DNA from: Batillaria attramentaria | Lineage: Eukaryota; Mollusca; Gastropoda; Batillariidae | Assembly: GCA_018292915.2 (NCBI GenBank) | Contig: JACVVK020000296.1 | Span: 254,501 to 318,500, forward strand | DNA: 64,000 nucleotides | Direction: 5' to 3' | Shown here: one piece after another, positions 22,775 through 32,889 of the stretch | How the letters are laid out: each line of letters begins with the position of its first letter | Numbering within the stretch: position 1 is the first letter of the stretch | Program-made: the position numbers and the translations under genes | The notes under the pieces: generated by a model | What the model was told of the DNA's origin: nothing | What the model saw: only the letters and a program-made list of their open reading frames with translations | Database searches by the model: none

Positions 22775-23945
22775 TGTGTGTGTGTGTGTGTGTTGGCTTC
22801 TTATTTTTTCTAGTTGCCCCCGTCTTTCATATCACCCATATTATTTTGGCGGAAAGGGGCATTAAACCTTCACCCCCCCCCCCCCCCCCACTCACAATTT
22901 CCTGATACACAATCCGATATACAATAGACTTATACTGGGCAGTCAGTGTATCGCTCCTCAGTCGAGTGTATCCGTTTCCATGGCGACTAAGGTGTATTAT
23001 CTGATCAATATCAACCGCTTGTCACACTGCTGTCTGAAGCCAAACGCGATCTGCCTCTCGGCGCAGTAGTCGCGACTTAACTTATATACTTGTAGCATGT
23101 ACACCGTACAACGACACATTGCCTTTACTGGTATCACGTATACATTGAACGATATACCATGCCCTGCCCAAGTATAAAGGCAAGGCGTATAATATACATG
23201 TATACCACTGTCTACTTTTCTGAGATAGGATACATAATTGATAGCTGCCGGAATTTTTTCTCCCTTCTGTCCCAATTATTCGCCAGCTCCAGCGGTGTTC
23301 CTCCCACTGTGATCCACGCACACAATTGGTAGGGTCACATAGGAGACAGACAGACAGACAGACAGACGATGACAATGGCAATGATTCTTTAACTGACAAC
23401 GTTAGAAAGTTTGACGTAACAGTCAATTTTAGAAATTACCTTTGGCGGCCTGCACAAGAGACAGACAAACAGAGACAGACAGACAGAGACAGACGATGAC
23501 AATGATAATAACAATCACAATGACAATGAGTCTTTATCTGACAACGGTAGAAAGTTTGACGTAGCCGTCAATTTTAGAGAACTTACCGCTGGTACACTAC
23601 ACGAGAGAGAGAGAGAGAGAGAGAGGGTGGGTGAGTGTTTAGGAGTTTAACGTCCTTTTCCACCACGTGTTTGTGATATCAAAGACGGGGCAACGATGAA
23701 AAAGCCAGTACTGGCTCCAACTCGGCATTCGAACTCACGACCCAAGCATTGAGAGAGAGACAGAGGGAGACAGAGAGACAGAGACAGAGACAGAGAGACA
23801 GACAGGCAGACAGACAGAACTCACCCCTCTCCATCCTGACGATGATGACGATCTGGAGAACGATGACGCACAAACCTAAGGGCACCAGCACCGGACTGCG
23901 TCGCCATGGCACCCACCTCGCCACACTCCTCGCAAAGTACTGCAT
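17297..23945 (-). CDS. MGAT4: MGAT4-type beta-1,4-N-acetylglucosaminyltransferase IV, seven exons
   Basis: Seven minus-strand exons (23945-23825, 22545-22406, 22229-22151, 21416-21163, 19917-19689, 18679-18503, 17790-17297) total 1494 bases, coding 497 residues with every splice phase consistent. Family members (about 530-550 residues) transfer GlcNAc in beta-1,4 linkage to the alpha-1,3 mannose arm of N-glycans in the Golgi. The protein has a short basic cytosolic tail and a TM anchor at about 19-39 (type II). A low-complexity Q-rich stem follows, then the catalytic part with [23 protein letters not shown] (EDD at about 239-241, metal/donor binding), [14 protein letters not shown] and SSLPGKIQ. 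The C-terminal GlcNAc-binding-type module begins near SLKTY. Introns hold SINE-A, SINE-B and SINE-C copies. No frameshifts were seen. The family call is firm; the paralogue (A, B or C type) is not resolved. Confidence 0.92.
18188..18371 (+). mobile_element. SINE-C copy in MGAT4 intron 6
   Basis: The full structure is present: tRNA-like head GGGGAGCCTGGTAGCCCAAT, box B GAGTTCGAATCC, body TTTGATATCACACATACG and GGACGTTAACC, and a (CCCA)n tail. Confidence 0.75.
18406..18513. repeat. 54-bp tandem duplication across the MGAT4 exon 6 donor
   Basis: Two virtually identical 54-base copies (18406-18459 and 18460-18513) each contain CTCACCGGGTAGTGA, which is the end of exon 6 plus its GTGAGA donor in the gene orientation. 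A weaker related segment (TTTCATTTCATTCTGTTTC, then TTACCCGGTA) lies at about 18145-18190. Confidence 0.85.
18503..18679 (-). CDS. MGAT4: MGAT4 exon 6
   Basis: It codes [28 protein letters not shown] and [15 protein letters not shown], equivalent to the family segment ending in FQHVGxHSSL. Phase 1 at both sides; donor GTGAGA. Confidence 0.92.
18708..19110 (-). mobile_element. SINE-A copy 2
   Basis: Reverse-oriented full copy in MGAT4 intron 5. The head complement ends at 19110 and the (ATT)n tail complement is at 18708-18735. Confidence 0.8.
19180..19300 (+). mobile_element. SINE-A fragment
   Basis: Partial body with AATGTTCAGCC, ATGCAATTCTAAATTCCG and GTAATGTGTTCAT; head and tail are missing. 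Confidence 0.55.
19689..19917 (-). CDS. MGAT4: MGAT4 exon 5: EDD catalytic region
   Basis: It starts in phase 0 after acceptor TATTTTCAG. It codes [21 protein letters not shown] and [16 protein letters not shown] is the acidic motif conserved in the family. It ends in phase 1 at donor GTGTGG, a weaker donor than its neighbours. Confidence 0.92.
19962..20366 (+). mobile_element. SINE-A copy 3
   Basis: Full-length copy in MGAT4 intron 4: head GCGGTCGGTGGTCTAGTGG, box B GGTTCGAGTCCC, (ATT)n(GTT)n tail. Confidence 0.85.
20811..21110 (+). mobile_element. SINE-B copy 2
   Basis: Full copy from GTGAGCGGTGGTCTAATAGG to GATAAAGTAG in MGAT4 intron 4, just downstream of exon 4 in the gene orientation. 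Confidence 0.85.
21163..21416 (-). CDS. MGAT4: MGAT4 exon 4: start of the catalytic domain
   Basis: It codes [11 protein letters not shown], an IVILVADLD segment and [12 protein letters not shown]. The first two bases complete Lys from exon 3; it ends in phase 0 at donor GTCAGA. Confidence 0.92.
22151..22229 (-). CDS. MGAT4: MGAT4 exon 3 (short)
   Basis: This 79-base exon codes [20 protein letters not shown] and PSTQDT. Acceptor TCTGCGCAG and donor GTATGT fit, and it is the only segment that corrects the phase between exons 2 and 4. Sequence conservation here is low, so this exon is less sure than the rest. Confidence 0.7.
22291..22361. repeat. (CT)n, C-run, (CA)n compound tract
   Basis: CT units, then about 18 C, then about 10 CA units. 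Confidence 0.95.
22406..22545 (-). CDS. MGAT4: MGAT4 exon 2: stem region
   Basis: It codes [10 protein letters not shown] and the Q/N-rich [20 protein letters not shown], consistent with the luminal stem between anchor and catalytic domain. Acceptor TTGAATTCAG in phase 1; donor GTTAGT in phase 0. The donor lies within a TAAC-repeat tract. Confidence 0.75.
22623..22792. repeat. (TG)n(TGCG)n compound tract
   Basis: Alternating purine-pyrimidine DNA with two TGCG blocks, in MGAT4 intron 1. A SINE-C fragment follows at 22795-22890. Confidence 0.95.
22795..22890 (+). mobile_element. SINE-C fragment
   Basis: Diverged body: TTCATATCACCCATATT and GGCGGAAAGGGGCATTAAAC, ending in a C run. Confidence 0.5.
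23341..23590. repeat. Duplicated ~120-bp CAGA-rich segment
   Basis: Two copies (about 23341-23440 and 23460-23590) share GACAGACGATGACAATG, GAAAGTTTGACGTA and GTCAATTTTAGA. They lie in MGAT4 intron 1. Confidence 0.6.
23630..23752 (-). mobile_element. SINE-C copy
   Basis: Reverse copy: GTTTAACGTCCTTTTCCACC, GATATCAAAGACGGGGCAAC and the box B complement TTCGAACTCACGAC. It is truncated at the tRNA-like end. Confidence 0.7.
23825..23945 (-). CDS. MGAT4: MGAT4 exon 1: start codon and membrane anchor
   Basis: ATG opens [18 protein letters not shown] (basic cytosolic tail), then a hydrophobic segment [17 protein letters not shown] and RMER. This is the expected type II Golgi topology. Donor GTGAGT in phase 1, giving an Asp codon with exon 2. 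Confidence 0.85.
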
Positions 23946-24029
23946 CTGTCATTCAGAGCTCAAGTCCACCGCAGCAGCTGTCTATTCACGCTTGTCGCAA
24001 GCTTCCTCGGTTTGCGTAGAATAAGACAG

Positions 24030-25000
24030 CTATTGAGTTCTGCTCAGTGTAACGCCGCCATGCCATAATTTGCTACACATGTACAGCGGGATGGGCCTGA
24101 AATGTGTCCCGTTCGGCAAATCGAAACCTGACGAGCAGTGAGTTACCCGGTGTCCCCCCGCTGTTCGCACGACCGAAAGTGCAACTCGCACGCATTCAGT
24201 TCGTGTTTCAGCCCGAAAAATTCACTTCAACCTGCGTGCTGTCTCGTGACTGTCTGGCGCACAGCACGTGACTTCTCGGGATGAACAGTAGACTGTATTC
24301 TTCTGTAGCAGTTTTCGGCACAATCTTGTCTCTCTCCTTTTCTGTCGGGGTGAATCACTGATTCCACGCCGCCGGTTTACGATTCAGGAAAGCGAAGGCT
24401 TGCGCGCAGTAACATCAAGTTCGCTGTGTATGTCACGTACACGACTGACAGTGAAATGCTCTCGTACTCGTGTAGCAGTATTCGACAAAAATCAGCCCAA
24501 CAGTCCGTCTAAACGCATTCGGCCGGAAACACGGTGTGTGTGGATGAGAAGCGAAGGTCAGCAGAATTCCGGGCGCTATCTTCTTGCCAGTTTCAGCTTG
24601 TCAGTCAAAGCCACTCTCCCGCCAAGGACTCGATCCAGCCAAGCTCATCACAGATCCGAGCTTTGATGAAAATTCACTTGTCGTCTGTCACGCTGTCATC
24701 TCGCTGTGTTATGGTGTCGCTGTGTACAGCCCGGTCATGCTGCAAATAAAATCAGAAACCCCTGTGGTTAAATAGTGAGACATACTCCGCGTTTCTAATT
24801 TAGTTCTAGCCGCGGAATGAAAATGTTGTCGTGGTGATACCGCGTTTTATTGTTCCGTGTGCTTCTCTTGCCGCTCTCTCATAGACTTCGATCTGATATA
24901 GTTCGTATACTACAAATTCTATAGACTAGAGTATTGTAGCACACTGTTTGGACAACACGGTTGGAAATCTTCTGTCCGTGGCACAGCCAAGTTTGTGCAG
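24030..25000. other. MGAT4 upstream region
   Basis: The MGAT4 5' UTR and promoter should lie here in the minus orientation, but no TATA box or clear first-exon donor could be fixed. The open frames at 24400-24775 have no family signature. Confidence 0.35.
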
Positions 25001-25009
25001 CGGGGAGCA

Positions 25010-26065
25010 AAGACGGCTGACACGCAAAAGTGCATTACAAACATCACAGAGTGCACCTGTAGTGTACGTATGTCGCTGTAAATCATTCGGTCTCAGTGCC
25101 ACCCAACTACGCTATCATACAGCGAACACGGGGGTAAAACAAAATGGGCGAGCGTTTTTCCTGTGCTATACCGCTCTAAATCATTGCACCGCGGGTTCCC
25201 TCGCCATAGCACAGCGTTTTTCCAAATTCAAAACGCCATAGCACCGCGGGGGAGGGGGGGGGCGTGTTTGGGGGTTTAACGTCCTTTTCCACCACATAGG
25301 GTGATATCAAAGACGGGGCAACAATGAAAAAGCCAGCACAAATATTTGGCCCCAGCCGGGATCGAACTCACGACCCGAGCATTAGAAGTCCAACGCTCTA
25401 CCATTCGACCACCCCGGCTCCCCAGTTGCAAAGGGGAAATATGTGATCAATGGTGCTGTCTCAAGGGCTCGCTCTAAATTTACGTCAACACAAACGTTTG
25501 CTAGACGACTGACAAGCAAAAGTACATTACAAGCATTACACAGTACACCTGTAGTGTAAGTATACGTGTGTCACTGTAAATCACTCGGTCTCAGTGCCAC
25601 CCAACTACGCTATCATACAGCGAACACGGGGGTAAAACAAAATGGGCGGGCGTTTTTCTTGTGCTATACCGCTCTAAATCATTGCACCGCAAGTTCCCAC
25701 GCCATAGCACAGCGTTTTTCCAAATTCAAAACGCAATAGCACCGCGGGGGAAAAAAAAAAAACATTTTGGGTTGTCATTCGTAGGTTAGAATGATTGAAA
25801 GGGGCCGTTTGGTAGCCTTTGGAAAAATTCTTGATTTTTTTCCCACGCCATAGCACAGCGTTTTTTCCAAATTCAAAACGCCATAGCACCGCGGGGAAAA
25901 AAAAAAAAAAAAAAAACATTTTGGGTTGTCATTCGTAGGTTAGAATGATTGAAAGGGGCCGTTTGGTAGCCTTTGGAAAAATTCTTGATTTTTTTCCCAC
26001 GCCATAGCACAGCGTTTTTCCAAATTCAAAACGCCATTGCACCGGGGGGAAAAAATGTTTTGGGT
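25010..26065. repeat. Duplicated block with ~153-bp tandem units
   Basis: A segment at about 25010-25250 is repeated at 25500-25745 (shared TCTCAGTGCCACCCAACTAC and ATGGGCG-GCGTTTTTC). It runs into about three ~153-base units (25682-26065). Each unit carries CCACGCCATAGCACAGCG, CCAAATTCAAAACGCCAT, a poly-A run and GGGTTGTCATTCGTAGG. Confidence 0.75.
25257..25423 (-). mobile_element. SINE-C copy, full length
   Basis: From GTTTGGGGGTTTAACGTCC to CACCCCGGCTCCCC. It splits the duplicated block, so it is younger than the duplication. Confidence 0.85.
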
Positions 26066-27118
26066 TGTCATTCGTGGGTTAGAATGATTGAAAGGTTTAC
26101 CAACCAGCAACAGACATATACTAATGCATTACTACAAGCTACAATTTTATTATTTTTATTATTATTATTTTGCTCCCGCCTCGGGTAGAGGGGTCAAACT
26201 CACGCACCTTCCCACGACACGCGAGAGCAGAGGATCCACCCGCTAGACCACGTCAGCCGCCCATATTCCGCAAGCAACAACCTGTTGTTATCCACAGCGC
26301 TGGTAGGTAAATCTGGTGCCAGGGTATTATTTTGTAATGTTTACCGGCTCCAGGATATATAGGCTTGACTGTACACAATGTGTTATCTACATGAGCGGAC
26401 AGCATAATAATCAGATTTAAATTGCTGATGGCGTTAGTCGCCGCTGGCTGTACATGGTCATTACGGCTACGCGATCTCTCTCTCTCTCTTAGATTTTTTT
26501 AATGTGTATTTCTCTCGTATTTTGAATTGATAAGTTCTTATTATTTGCATAAGCATTTACGCTGTAATGCTCGTGAAATGTGCTGTAAAGAGTGAAAGTG
26601 CTATCTGTCTATCTATCTACAGACCCATACGCTTAAGTCAAACACGCTTAAGTCGAACTTCGGATACGTCGAAGCAAAAAGTTTTTCCCGGCAAATCTTG
26701 CTCTTTGTATGACTAAATTTTCCACGGATAAGTCGAACGAGTACTCAAAAACGGATAAGTCAAAACTCGGTTATGTCAAACGGAATCTGCAATTTTAGCC
26801 TCGGATAAGTCGTACCAGTCGCTGGCACGGGAATTTCTTTTTGTCCGTCTGATGCATCAGCTCCAAAACACGGCTTGCACAGAGATTTAACATTTTCCGT
26901 GAAAGTACAGGTTGACAGTGTTATGTGTCCTGCGGGCCTTAAGGCTGGTTATCTTGGGTGGTAGAACACGAAATTGGCGAGAAACACGTACAAGAACAGA
27001 GCTAGGCGTGAGATCTGACCCTGTGCCCCTGATCTGTGAGGTTTTCTGTCGCCAGTGTTAAGAAGGTGATTTGCCGTCGGTTTCGGAGGGTAAGCAGTGA
27101 GTTATTCCTGGTGTGTGA

Positions 27119-27119
27119 A

Positions 27120-27168
<49 letters not shown>

Positions 27169-27184
27169 GAAGAGAGAGAGAGAG
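27119..27184. repeat. (GT)n(GA)n microsatellite
   Basis: About 15 GT then about 17 GA units inside the pogo-like element. Confidence 0.9.
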
Positions 27185-27290
27185 TTTGCCGGTTGGTGCC
27201 GTTAGAGTTGGATCTTTCTGCTATGTGACTGCGTGTGTTTATATGACGTTGCACTAGAATTTATTGAGCACATGCGACCATATGACTGCG

Positions 27291-27352
27291 AACGCGCGCG
27301 CGCACGCGCGCGCACACACATACACACACACGCGCACGCGCGCACACACGCA
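27291..27352. repeat. GC/CA alternating tract
   Basis: Mixed (CG)n and (CA)n alternating purine-pyrimidine sequence. Confidence 0.85.
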
Positions 27353-28059
27353 CAGATGACGCTGCTGATCTTACAAGCAGAATAACAGTCAGTGAAACTA
27401 GAAAAGAAGAAGAAAACATAAGCTGGAAACTTATCACCGTTTGGTGCCAGACAGCTTTCATGTCAGAACAAAACAGAAGAACTTGGCTTTCTAATTCCTC
27501 TGCATTGCATGTGTGACTATGGTAAGACCAAGCCAATACTCTGAACTGAAAGTGAACTCAAAGTGAACAAAATAGCTACGGAGAATCGATGATATGGCAG
27601 CTTACACGAGCGTATTGAATATATAACAAATCCTAGCAGTAAGGCTCAGTATAGTTCGCACCCCTGGGCCGTACTGGGCAAACTATTCAAACGCATCCAC
27701 ACTCGTTTAGTAGAGGTCGCCTGCTTATATCGATTTAGGGTTAGATTTAGGGTTGAGGTTACCTTGTGGTAACTGATGGCGCAATCGCTATGTTGTTCAG
27801 ACGGTCGCAGTGCATTTACAGCAGGTGCAAATGACACAAGGAGGCGAACTATACCAACGCAGCAGCAGTAAGTTCATGTTGACCAGGGAAAGTAAATTTC
27901 AGTTTCCAAATCGAATCAGGGGGTGAAAAGGTGCAACTCGCTTAACTCGAAGCTAGAGTCGAAATTCGACCTTATCCGTCGTCACGGATAAGTCAAACTT
28001 CGGATACGTCGAACAAAAATCCATTTCCCCTGCGAATTCGACTTAAGCGTGTTCGACTG

Positions 28060-28100
<41 letters not shown>

Positions 28101-28165
28101 GAATCGAAGCATTAAGATGCAACCGCCAAACTACCACCCTTAAAAGCCCATGCAAAAAGCCGCAA

Positions 28166-28212
<47 letters not shown>

Positions 28213-28290
28213 CTCTCTCTGAATCGAAGCATAATTAAGATGCAACCGCCAAACTACCACCTTTAAAAGCCCATGCAAAAAGCCGCAAAT
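28060..28290. repeat. (TATC)n tracts with duplicated 67-bp spacer
   Basis: (TATC)n at 28060-28100 and 28168-28212 alternate with two near-identical copies of a segment starting GAATCGAAGCAT and ending AAAGCCGCAAAT. Confidence 0.85.
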
Positions 28291-28297
28291 CTTCAGA

Positions 28298-28407
28298 CCA
28301 GTAGGAGCCACTTCAAGCCACTATTATGCAATCTGCAGCGGTCTCAGGCCTGGCAGGGGAAGTCCCACGCCTTGCGTAAAAGTGGCTTGTGAAGTGGCTC
28401 CTACTGG
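28298..28407. mobile_element. MITE, 110 bp, copy 1
   Basis: CCAGTAGGAGCCACTTCAAG at the left end pairs with CTTGTGAAGTGGCTCCTACTGG at the right end (about 25-bp inverted repeats, one mismatch region). The internal 58 bases match the copy at 39.2-39.4 kb in opposite orientation. Confidence 0.8.
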
Positions 28408-28606
28408 TGTGCGTGGCTCGTTGTAACCAGTCTTGTCATACAGAGAGCAGGAAGTGGTCGAACTTGGGCTCTTAAGAGATAGAGGAGTTACTGCTGCTGT
28501 TGTTATACTCACCGATCGTTTTGAGCTGTTTTCGTGGTATCTTTCGTAGTATCTGTCGTCATACCCTGACACCTGGACAGTGATATGATAGCGTCTGTAA
28601 TAAAGT

Positions 28607-29035
28607 GGGGCGGTCGGTGGTCTAGTGGTTACGAGACTTGTCCCCAGTGCGAGAGGTCATGGGTTCGAGTTCCACTCGGGGGCAAAGAATTTTTCCTTCT
28701 CGTATGTTGCACCGTTCATTCGGGCCGATCGTCGGGGATTCTGTCCGAGTACTCCGGCTCCCCCCCCCCCCCCGCCCCCCTTTGCTTTGGAAATGTTCAG
28801 CCCACCAAATCTGAAAAATAAATGCAATTCTAAATTTCGAAATTTAAATAGCTGAGCTGACCCTTCGCACCACGTGATTGTTATGTGTTTATGTACAGTG
28901 TGTGAGAGAATGCGTGTGATTCACATGAGCGTGCGTGTTGGGTTCAGTTCGCGGCGCTTTGAGCCGAATCATGAAATGGGTAAAGCGCCTTTACAATACT
29001 CATTATTATTATTATTAGTAGTATTATTATTATTA
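28607..29035 (+). mobile_element. SINE-A copy 4
   Basis: Full copy from GGGGCGGTCGGTGGTCTAG to a long (ATT)n tail; box B GGGTTCGAGTTCC. Confidence 0.85.
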
Positions 29036-29290
29036 ATGCTGACACTTAGGCAAACGGAAGCGTACTCGATGACGCGGTGACCACACTGAGTATCGGGCTC
29101 AGTCCAGCAGTGTTCGACCGCTCGCGCAACGTGTAAAAACCATTGTATCGCATAAAGAGCTGTACTAATCACCAAGAGAGAGTATTTCGAGCGTATAGGC
29201 CCACTTACGGGCGAAACTGAACTGGCTTAGCAAAGATAGAGTTAGCTCGTTTGGTGAGACACAGCTGGTCTATATGAGTGCCTACGCATA

Positions 29291-29292
29291 CG

Positions 29293-29356
<64 letters not shown>
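29291..29356. repeat. (CA)n microsatellite
   Basis: About 31 CA units. Confidence 0.95.
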
Positions 29357-29358
<2 letters not shown>

Positions 29359-29454
29359 ACTTCCAGTGCAGCAATTAACAATAGCTATAGCCTTCTTTGT
29401 ATGAAATGAAAACTTCCATTGTTGAACGTGTAATTTTGAATAAATACTCCGGGA

Positions 29455-29940
29455 CTGTGGGGTTCAGGGCAAGGAACAAGCAGACAGGCTGGCAAAGGAG
29501 GGAGGTCAGACGGAACAAGAGGACAGGCAGGTATCATATGCTGAGGAAAAGGCCATCATCAAAGCCCTCTCCACGACGAAATGGAACGAACATCACCCTA
29601 ACTTCAACGAGTCTGACAGCTACCACAAGTTAAACAGACCAGAGCAGGTCATCCTGTTCCGACTGAGGACTGGACACGACAGAATAAACGCTTATATGTA
29701 CAGCAAATTCAGAATCGGCGAGTCTGAGAAGTGCCCATGCAAATGCAGACGACATGAATGCTGAACACCTGCTACAAAACTGCCGGCTCCATGAAGCCCC
29801 CAGACAAGAAACATGGCCAGAACCAGTACCGCTGAGGGCCAAGCTCTATAGCGACCTGCAGGACCTTCTGAGGACAACTGCATTCGTGCGGGAGACTGGA
29901 ATCTCCATCTAGTGAACGACGACGGAGAAGAAGAATGAAT
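29455..29940 (+). pseudogene. LINE remnant with RNase H end
   Basis: Across two frames the plus strand codes GNKQADRLAKEGG-like residues (the end of an RNase H domain), then TTKWNEHHPNFNESDSYHKL, RPEQVILFRLRTGHDRINAY and AEHLLQNCRLH, ending before an AGAAGAAGAA-rich tail. The order is that of I-clade-type LINEs with a C-terminal RNase H and a zinc-knuckle-like tail. Frameshifts and the missing 5' part show it is dead. Confidence 0.6.
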
Positions 29941-30596
29941 GACTACTCACTCCCAACAACTGTGCAAAATTTTCCCCAGACAAAACATACGTCGCAGAGC
30001 TGTAGGCACACACTGTAAAGCTTTATGCGTTGTCGCGGGAAGTCCTCTTAGCCTGTAGTGACGCGATACACACCCAAGTGTATCCTGTAGTCCTAAACCT
30101 GTTGAATTTCCTCGTTCCTTAAGCTAGAGCGTACCGCTAAGAGTAGATCCAGTTTCGCACACAGGACTGCAAACTGCGTCACTACTAACCACTAACCATC
30201 TACACAAAAGTTCATGCACCACTGAATTTTCGTGAAAACTCCAGCTGACTCGAGCTGGGTGGTACATGTTGGTGTATGTCGCGTCGGTACAACTACAAGG
30301 CGTCATTACGGACACAGCTGTTGTCTTTGTGCATAAAGAAACCACACAAGAACGGTCATGGCATGCTGACATCGATTTTGAATATGGACTGCGAATAATA
30401 TCCGCGATTTTTGTCACGCGCAGATCCATATACCTTATAACTACAAGAGACATGCGACGGAGGGGGGGGGGGGGGGCAGAACAGATGGAGTTTTCTTTTC
30501 CTGCCGCTACTTTGATTCAATATGTTTGACGACAATAAACGACTCCACTCAGCACGCCAAAGCCTCGCCCATTACTCTGCCGTGTGTGTTGACGAG

Positions 30597-30756
30597 TGGG
30601 TAGGTGGGTGTTTGGGTGTTCCACAATATAAGGGTGATACTAAAGACGGGGCAAAGGGAAAAAAGGCCAATACAAATATTTGGCCCCAGCCGGCCGGGAT
30701 TCGAACTCACAACCCGAGCATTGAAAGTCCAACGCTCTACCATTCGGGTATCCGGC
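30597..30756 (-). mobile_element. SINE-C copy
   Basis: Reverse copy with GGGTGATACTAAAGACGGGG, the box B complement GATTCGAACTCACAAC and GCTCTACCATTCGG. Confidence 0.8.
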
Positions 30757-30784
30757 GAAATAGAGTACGTTCTTGGCGTTTGGG

Positions 30785-30855
30785 AAAAGGGGGTGATTTC
30801 AAGGGAAAGGGGGTGATTTCAAGGGAAAGGGGGTGATTTCAAAGGAAAAGAGGTG
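30785..30855. repeat. 20-bp tandem repeat
   Basis: About 3.5 copies of GGGAAAGGGGGTGATTTCAA; the last copy is mutated. Confidence 0.9.
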
Positions 30856-30856
30856 A

Positions 30857-31740
30857 AAGAGATTGAGAGAGAGAGAGAGAGAGTGATTGTAATGGGTCTT
30901 TTTCCTCAAATGACGTCAATGGACTTACTGCTTTCTTTCCATGTTTCAGTCATATCCAGCTACACGTGCTTCCCTCGTTGTAGTGTATGGCAAAAAGTTT
31001 GCCAGACCATGCCATGTGTTGTGCTCATTATGCCGTGGGACGCGATTGGCTGAATTCAAGGGGCTCCGGCGGCACTTTTGATTATAAGGAGTGGAGTCGT
31101 CCATTGTTGTCAGGCAAAGCCCATATTAGTTCGGGCAGCCCATGAGTGATCGTCGTCAAAAACGTATGAATGAGAGTAGCACCAGGCTAACTGTCCGCCA
31201 TATTGACTTGATCCGTCATGCACACAACCTTTCAAAGGCGCACCACCAGTCTACAGTACATCCCGCGAAAAAGAGCGTGCTGTCTGGTGCAGAGCACGCA
31301 GGCTTCCTCAGGTTCGAGGTAGAATTTTTGGGCTGAACCGTGAGCTGACATATGGTTGGTAGTGTATAAGCTTACCTTGGGCCTTCTATGAAGCGAATCA
31401 CTCCTTCAGGTGTTGCTGTATAGTAGTTGCCTTGATCAATACGTTAAAATATGAGATGTGGGTGCTCGCATACTCTTCACCTCAGGATCAATAATTTCCA
31501 CATGCAAGCCGAGCTACAGTATATGAGAATACAATATGTGAATTTCTGTTTCAAGCAAGGCTTCAGGCTTTCCGTCTGCCTTTTTTTGTGGCGCAGATCA
31601 CAGATCAGTCGGCTTTGTTCACAACGACTCACTCAAAGATACAGTGATAGATTGTTTCCTGCGTTGTTCTTCCCGCCAGCGGCGTAATTGTGGTGGTAGC
31701 TGATGGAGTGTGACGTGTTCAAAGTCCAACCTCAGGGTAT
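30857..31740. other. Gene-free stretch
   Basis: No exon was recognised. A short segment at about 31290-31340 (CTTCCTCAGGTTCGAGG, then TTTTTGGGCTGAAC) resembles the reverse complement of one near 53.95-54.05 kb and may be a low-copy repeat. Confidence 0.4.
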
Positions 31741-31762
31741 GGAGCACGGGAGGGGGGGGGGG

Positions 31763-31985
31763 GGACAGACGGAAAGACGGACAGGCAGGCAGGCAGATAC
31801 ACAGATCGGGTTCGTCTTGATTCAATGCCCAGCCTTACCACACGGCAGAAATTTACAGACAGGCGGACCGACAGACAGACAGACAGACAGGCAGGCAGGT
31901 AGGCAGGCAAACAGACAGGCAGGCAGGCAGGCAGACAGACAGGCAGACAGACCAACAGGCAGGCAGGGAGGCAGATGAACAGATT
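31763..31985. repeat. (CAGA/CAGG)n minisatellite-like tract
   Basis: CAGA and CAGG tetranucleotides, interrupted once at 31800-31855 by non-repeat sequence. A diverged second copy of that sequence follows at about 31975-32035. Confidence 0.85.
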
Positions 31986-32207
31986 GTAGTTCATCTAAAT
32001 TCAGCGCCCTGCCTAACCATACGGCCAAAAACTAACATGCAGAACATTTAAACTGGCTTAATAAAATGTATGATTGTCTAGACTGGCGAAAATGAAAATA
32101 ATTATGTGGGCAGCGCAACTCTTTTACAGCAGAATATCAGTGAAGGAGATGTCAATGTACAACATCTAAGCAACACTTCCCCGAAATTAAAACGTTTTTC
32201 CTAGCGA

Positions 32208-32305
32208 TCGAGCATCCTTTTTCTCGTTACCCCGTCTTTGATATCACCCTTACGTGGTGGAAAAGGACGTTAAACTCCAAAACACCCTCCCACCCACCCA
32301 TTCAC
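32208..32305 (+). mobile_element. SINE-C fragment
   Basis: Body only: TTTTTCTCGTTACCCCGTC, TTGATATCACCCTTACGTGG, ACGTTAAACTCC and a CCCAC tail. Confidence 0.75.
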
Positions 32306-32843
32306 AATACAGCCGGGAGGTTTCAGTGTCCTGATTCCACGTCTGGCCTCCCGGTACAGATAACGGCTGGGTCTGGGTAACGGCACCACAAACGTATGCT
32401 GGAAGCGGCAGAGTAGAAATGGTTAAAATGTACCACCAACAACAGAAACCTACCTTTATGACGCAGAGCTCTGACTTGAAGCCACAGCAAACTGCAATAC
32501 TGACCCAGCTCAAACCGTTTGTGAGCGATGGTGACTTTTCCCCCCTCGAAACTCTCAGACCGATCAATATGTAATCATGAAATGAAAATCGGACCCGATG
32601 AATTACATTAAACATTCAAACGACTTGAAGGTCCCGCTACGGAGGAAGACTTAATTAAAACCGAACAAAAAAAGGCATGAAAGTTTGAAGCTACGATTGC
32701 ATTGAGCGGTAACATATACGCGGGGGTTAATGAAGATGGCGGATGTTTTCCTGATGCTAGAAAAGTTTTGAGAACGACTTCTCTCAGGCAAAATCATGTG
32801 TTTGGAATTTTATTTGAACTGTGAGTATCCACGCGTTTTTACG

Positions 32844-32844
<1 letters not shown>

Positions 32845-32889
<45 letters not shown>

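Larger units (their letters stand above)
26620..28059. mobile_element. Non-autonomous pogo/Tigger-like DNA transposon in a (TATC)n tract
   Basis: The left end CAGACCCATACGCTTAAGTC and the right end, read inward, CAGTCGAACACGCTTAAGTC are inverted matches of the pogo/Tigger type. Both are bordered by TA and by TATC units, as expected for insertion at a TA inside a tetranucleotide tract. Subterminal CGGATAAGTCGAAC-type motifs recur at both ends. The 1.44 kb interior codes no transposase and contains a (GT)n(GA)n tract. Confidence 0.7.

Noticed and set aside
27725..27755. TTTAGGGTTAG-like telomere motif
   Set aside because: Only two imperfect units inside the pogo-like element; not a telomeric array.
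31719..32028. Cys-Leu-Pro repeat frames
   Set aside because: Translations of the (CAGG/CAGA)n tract.
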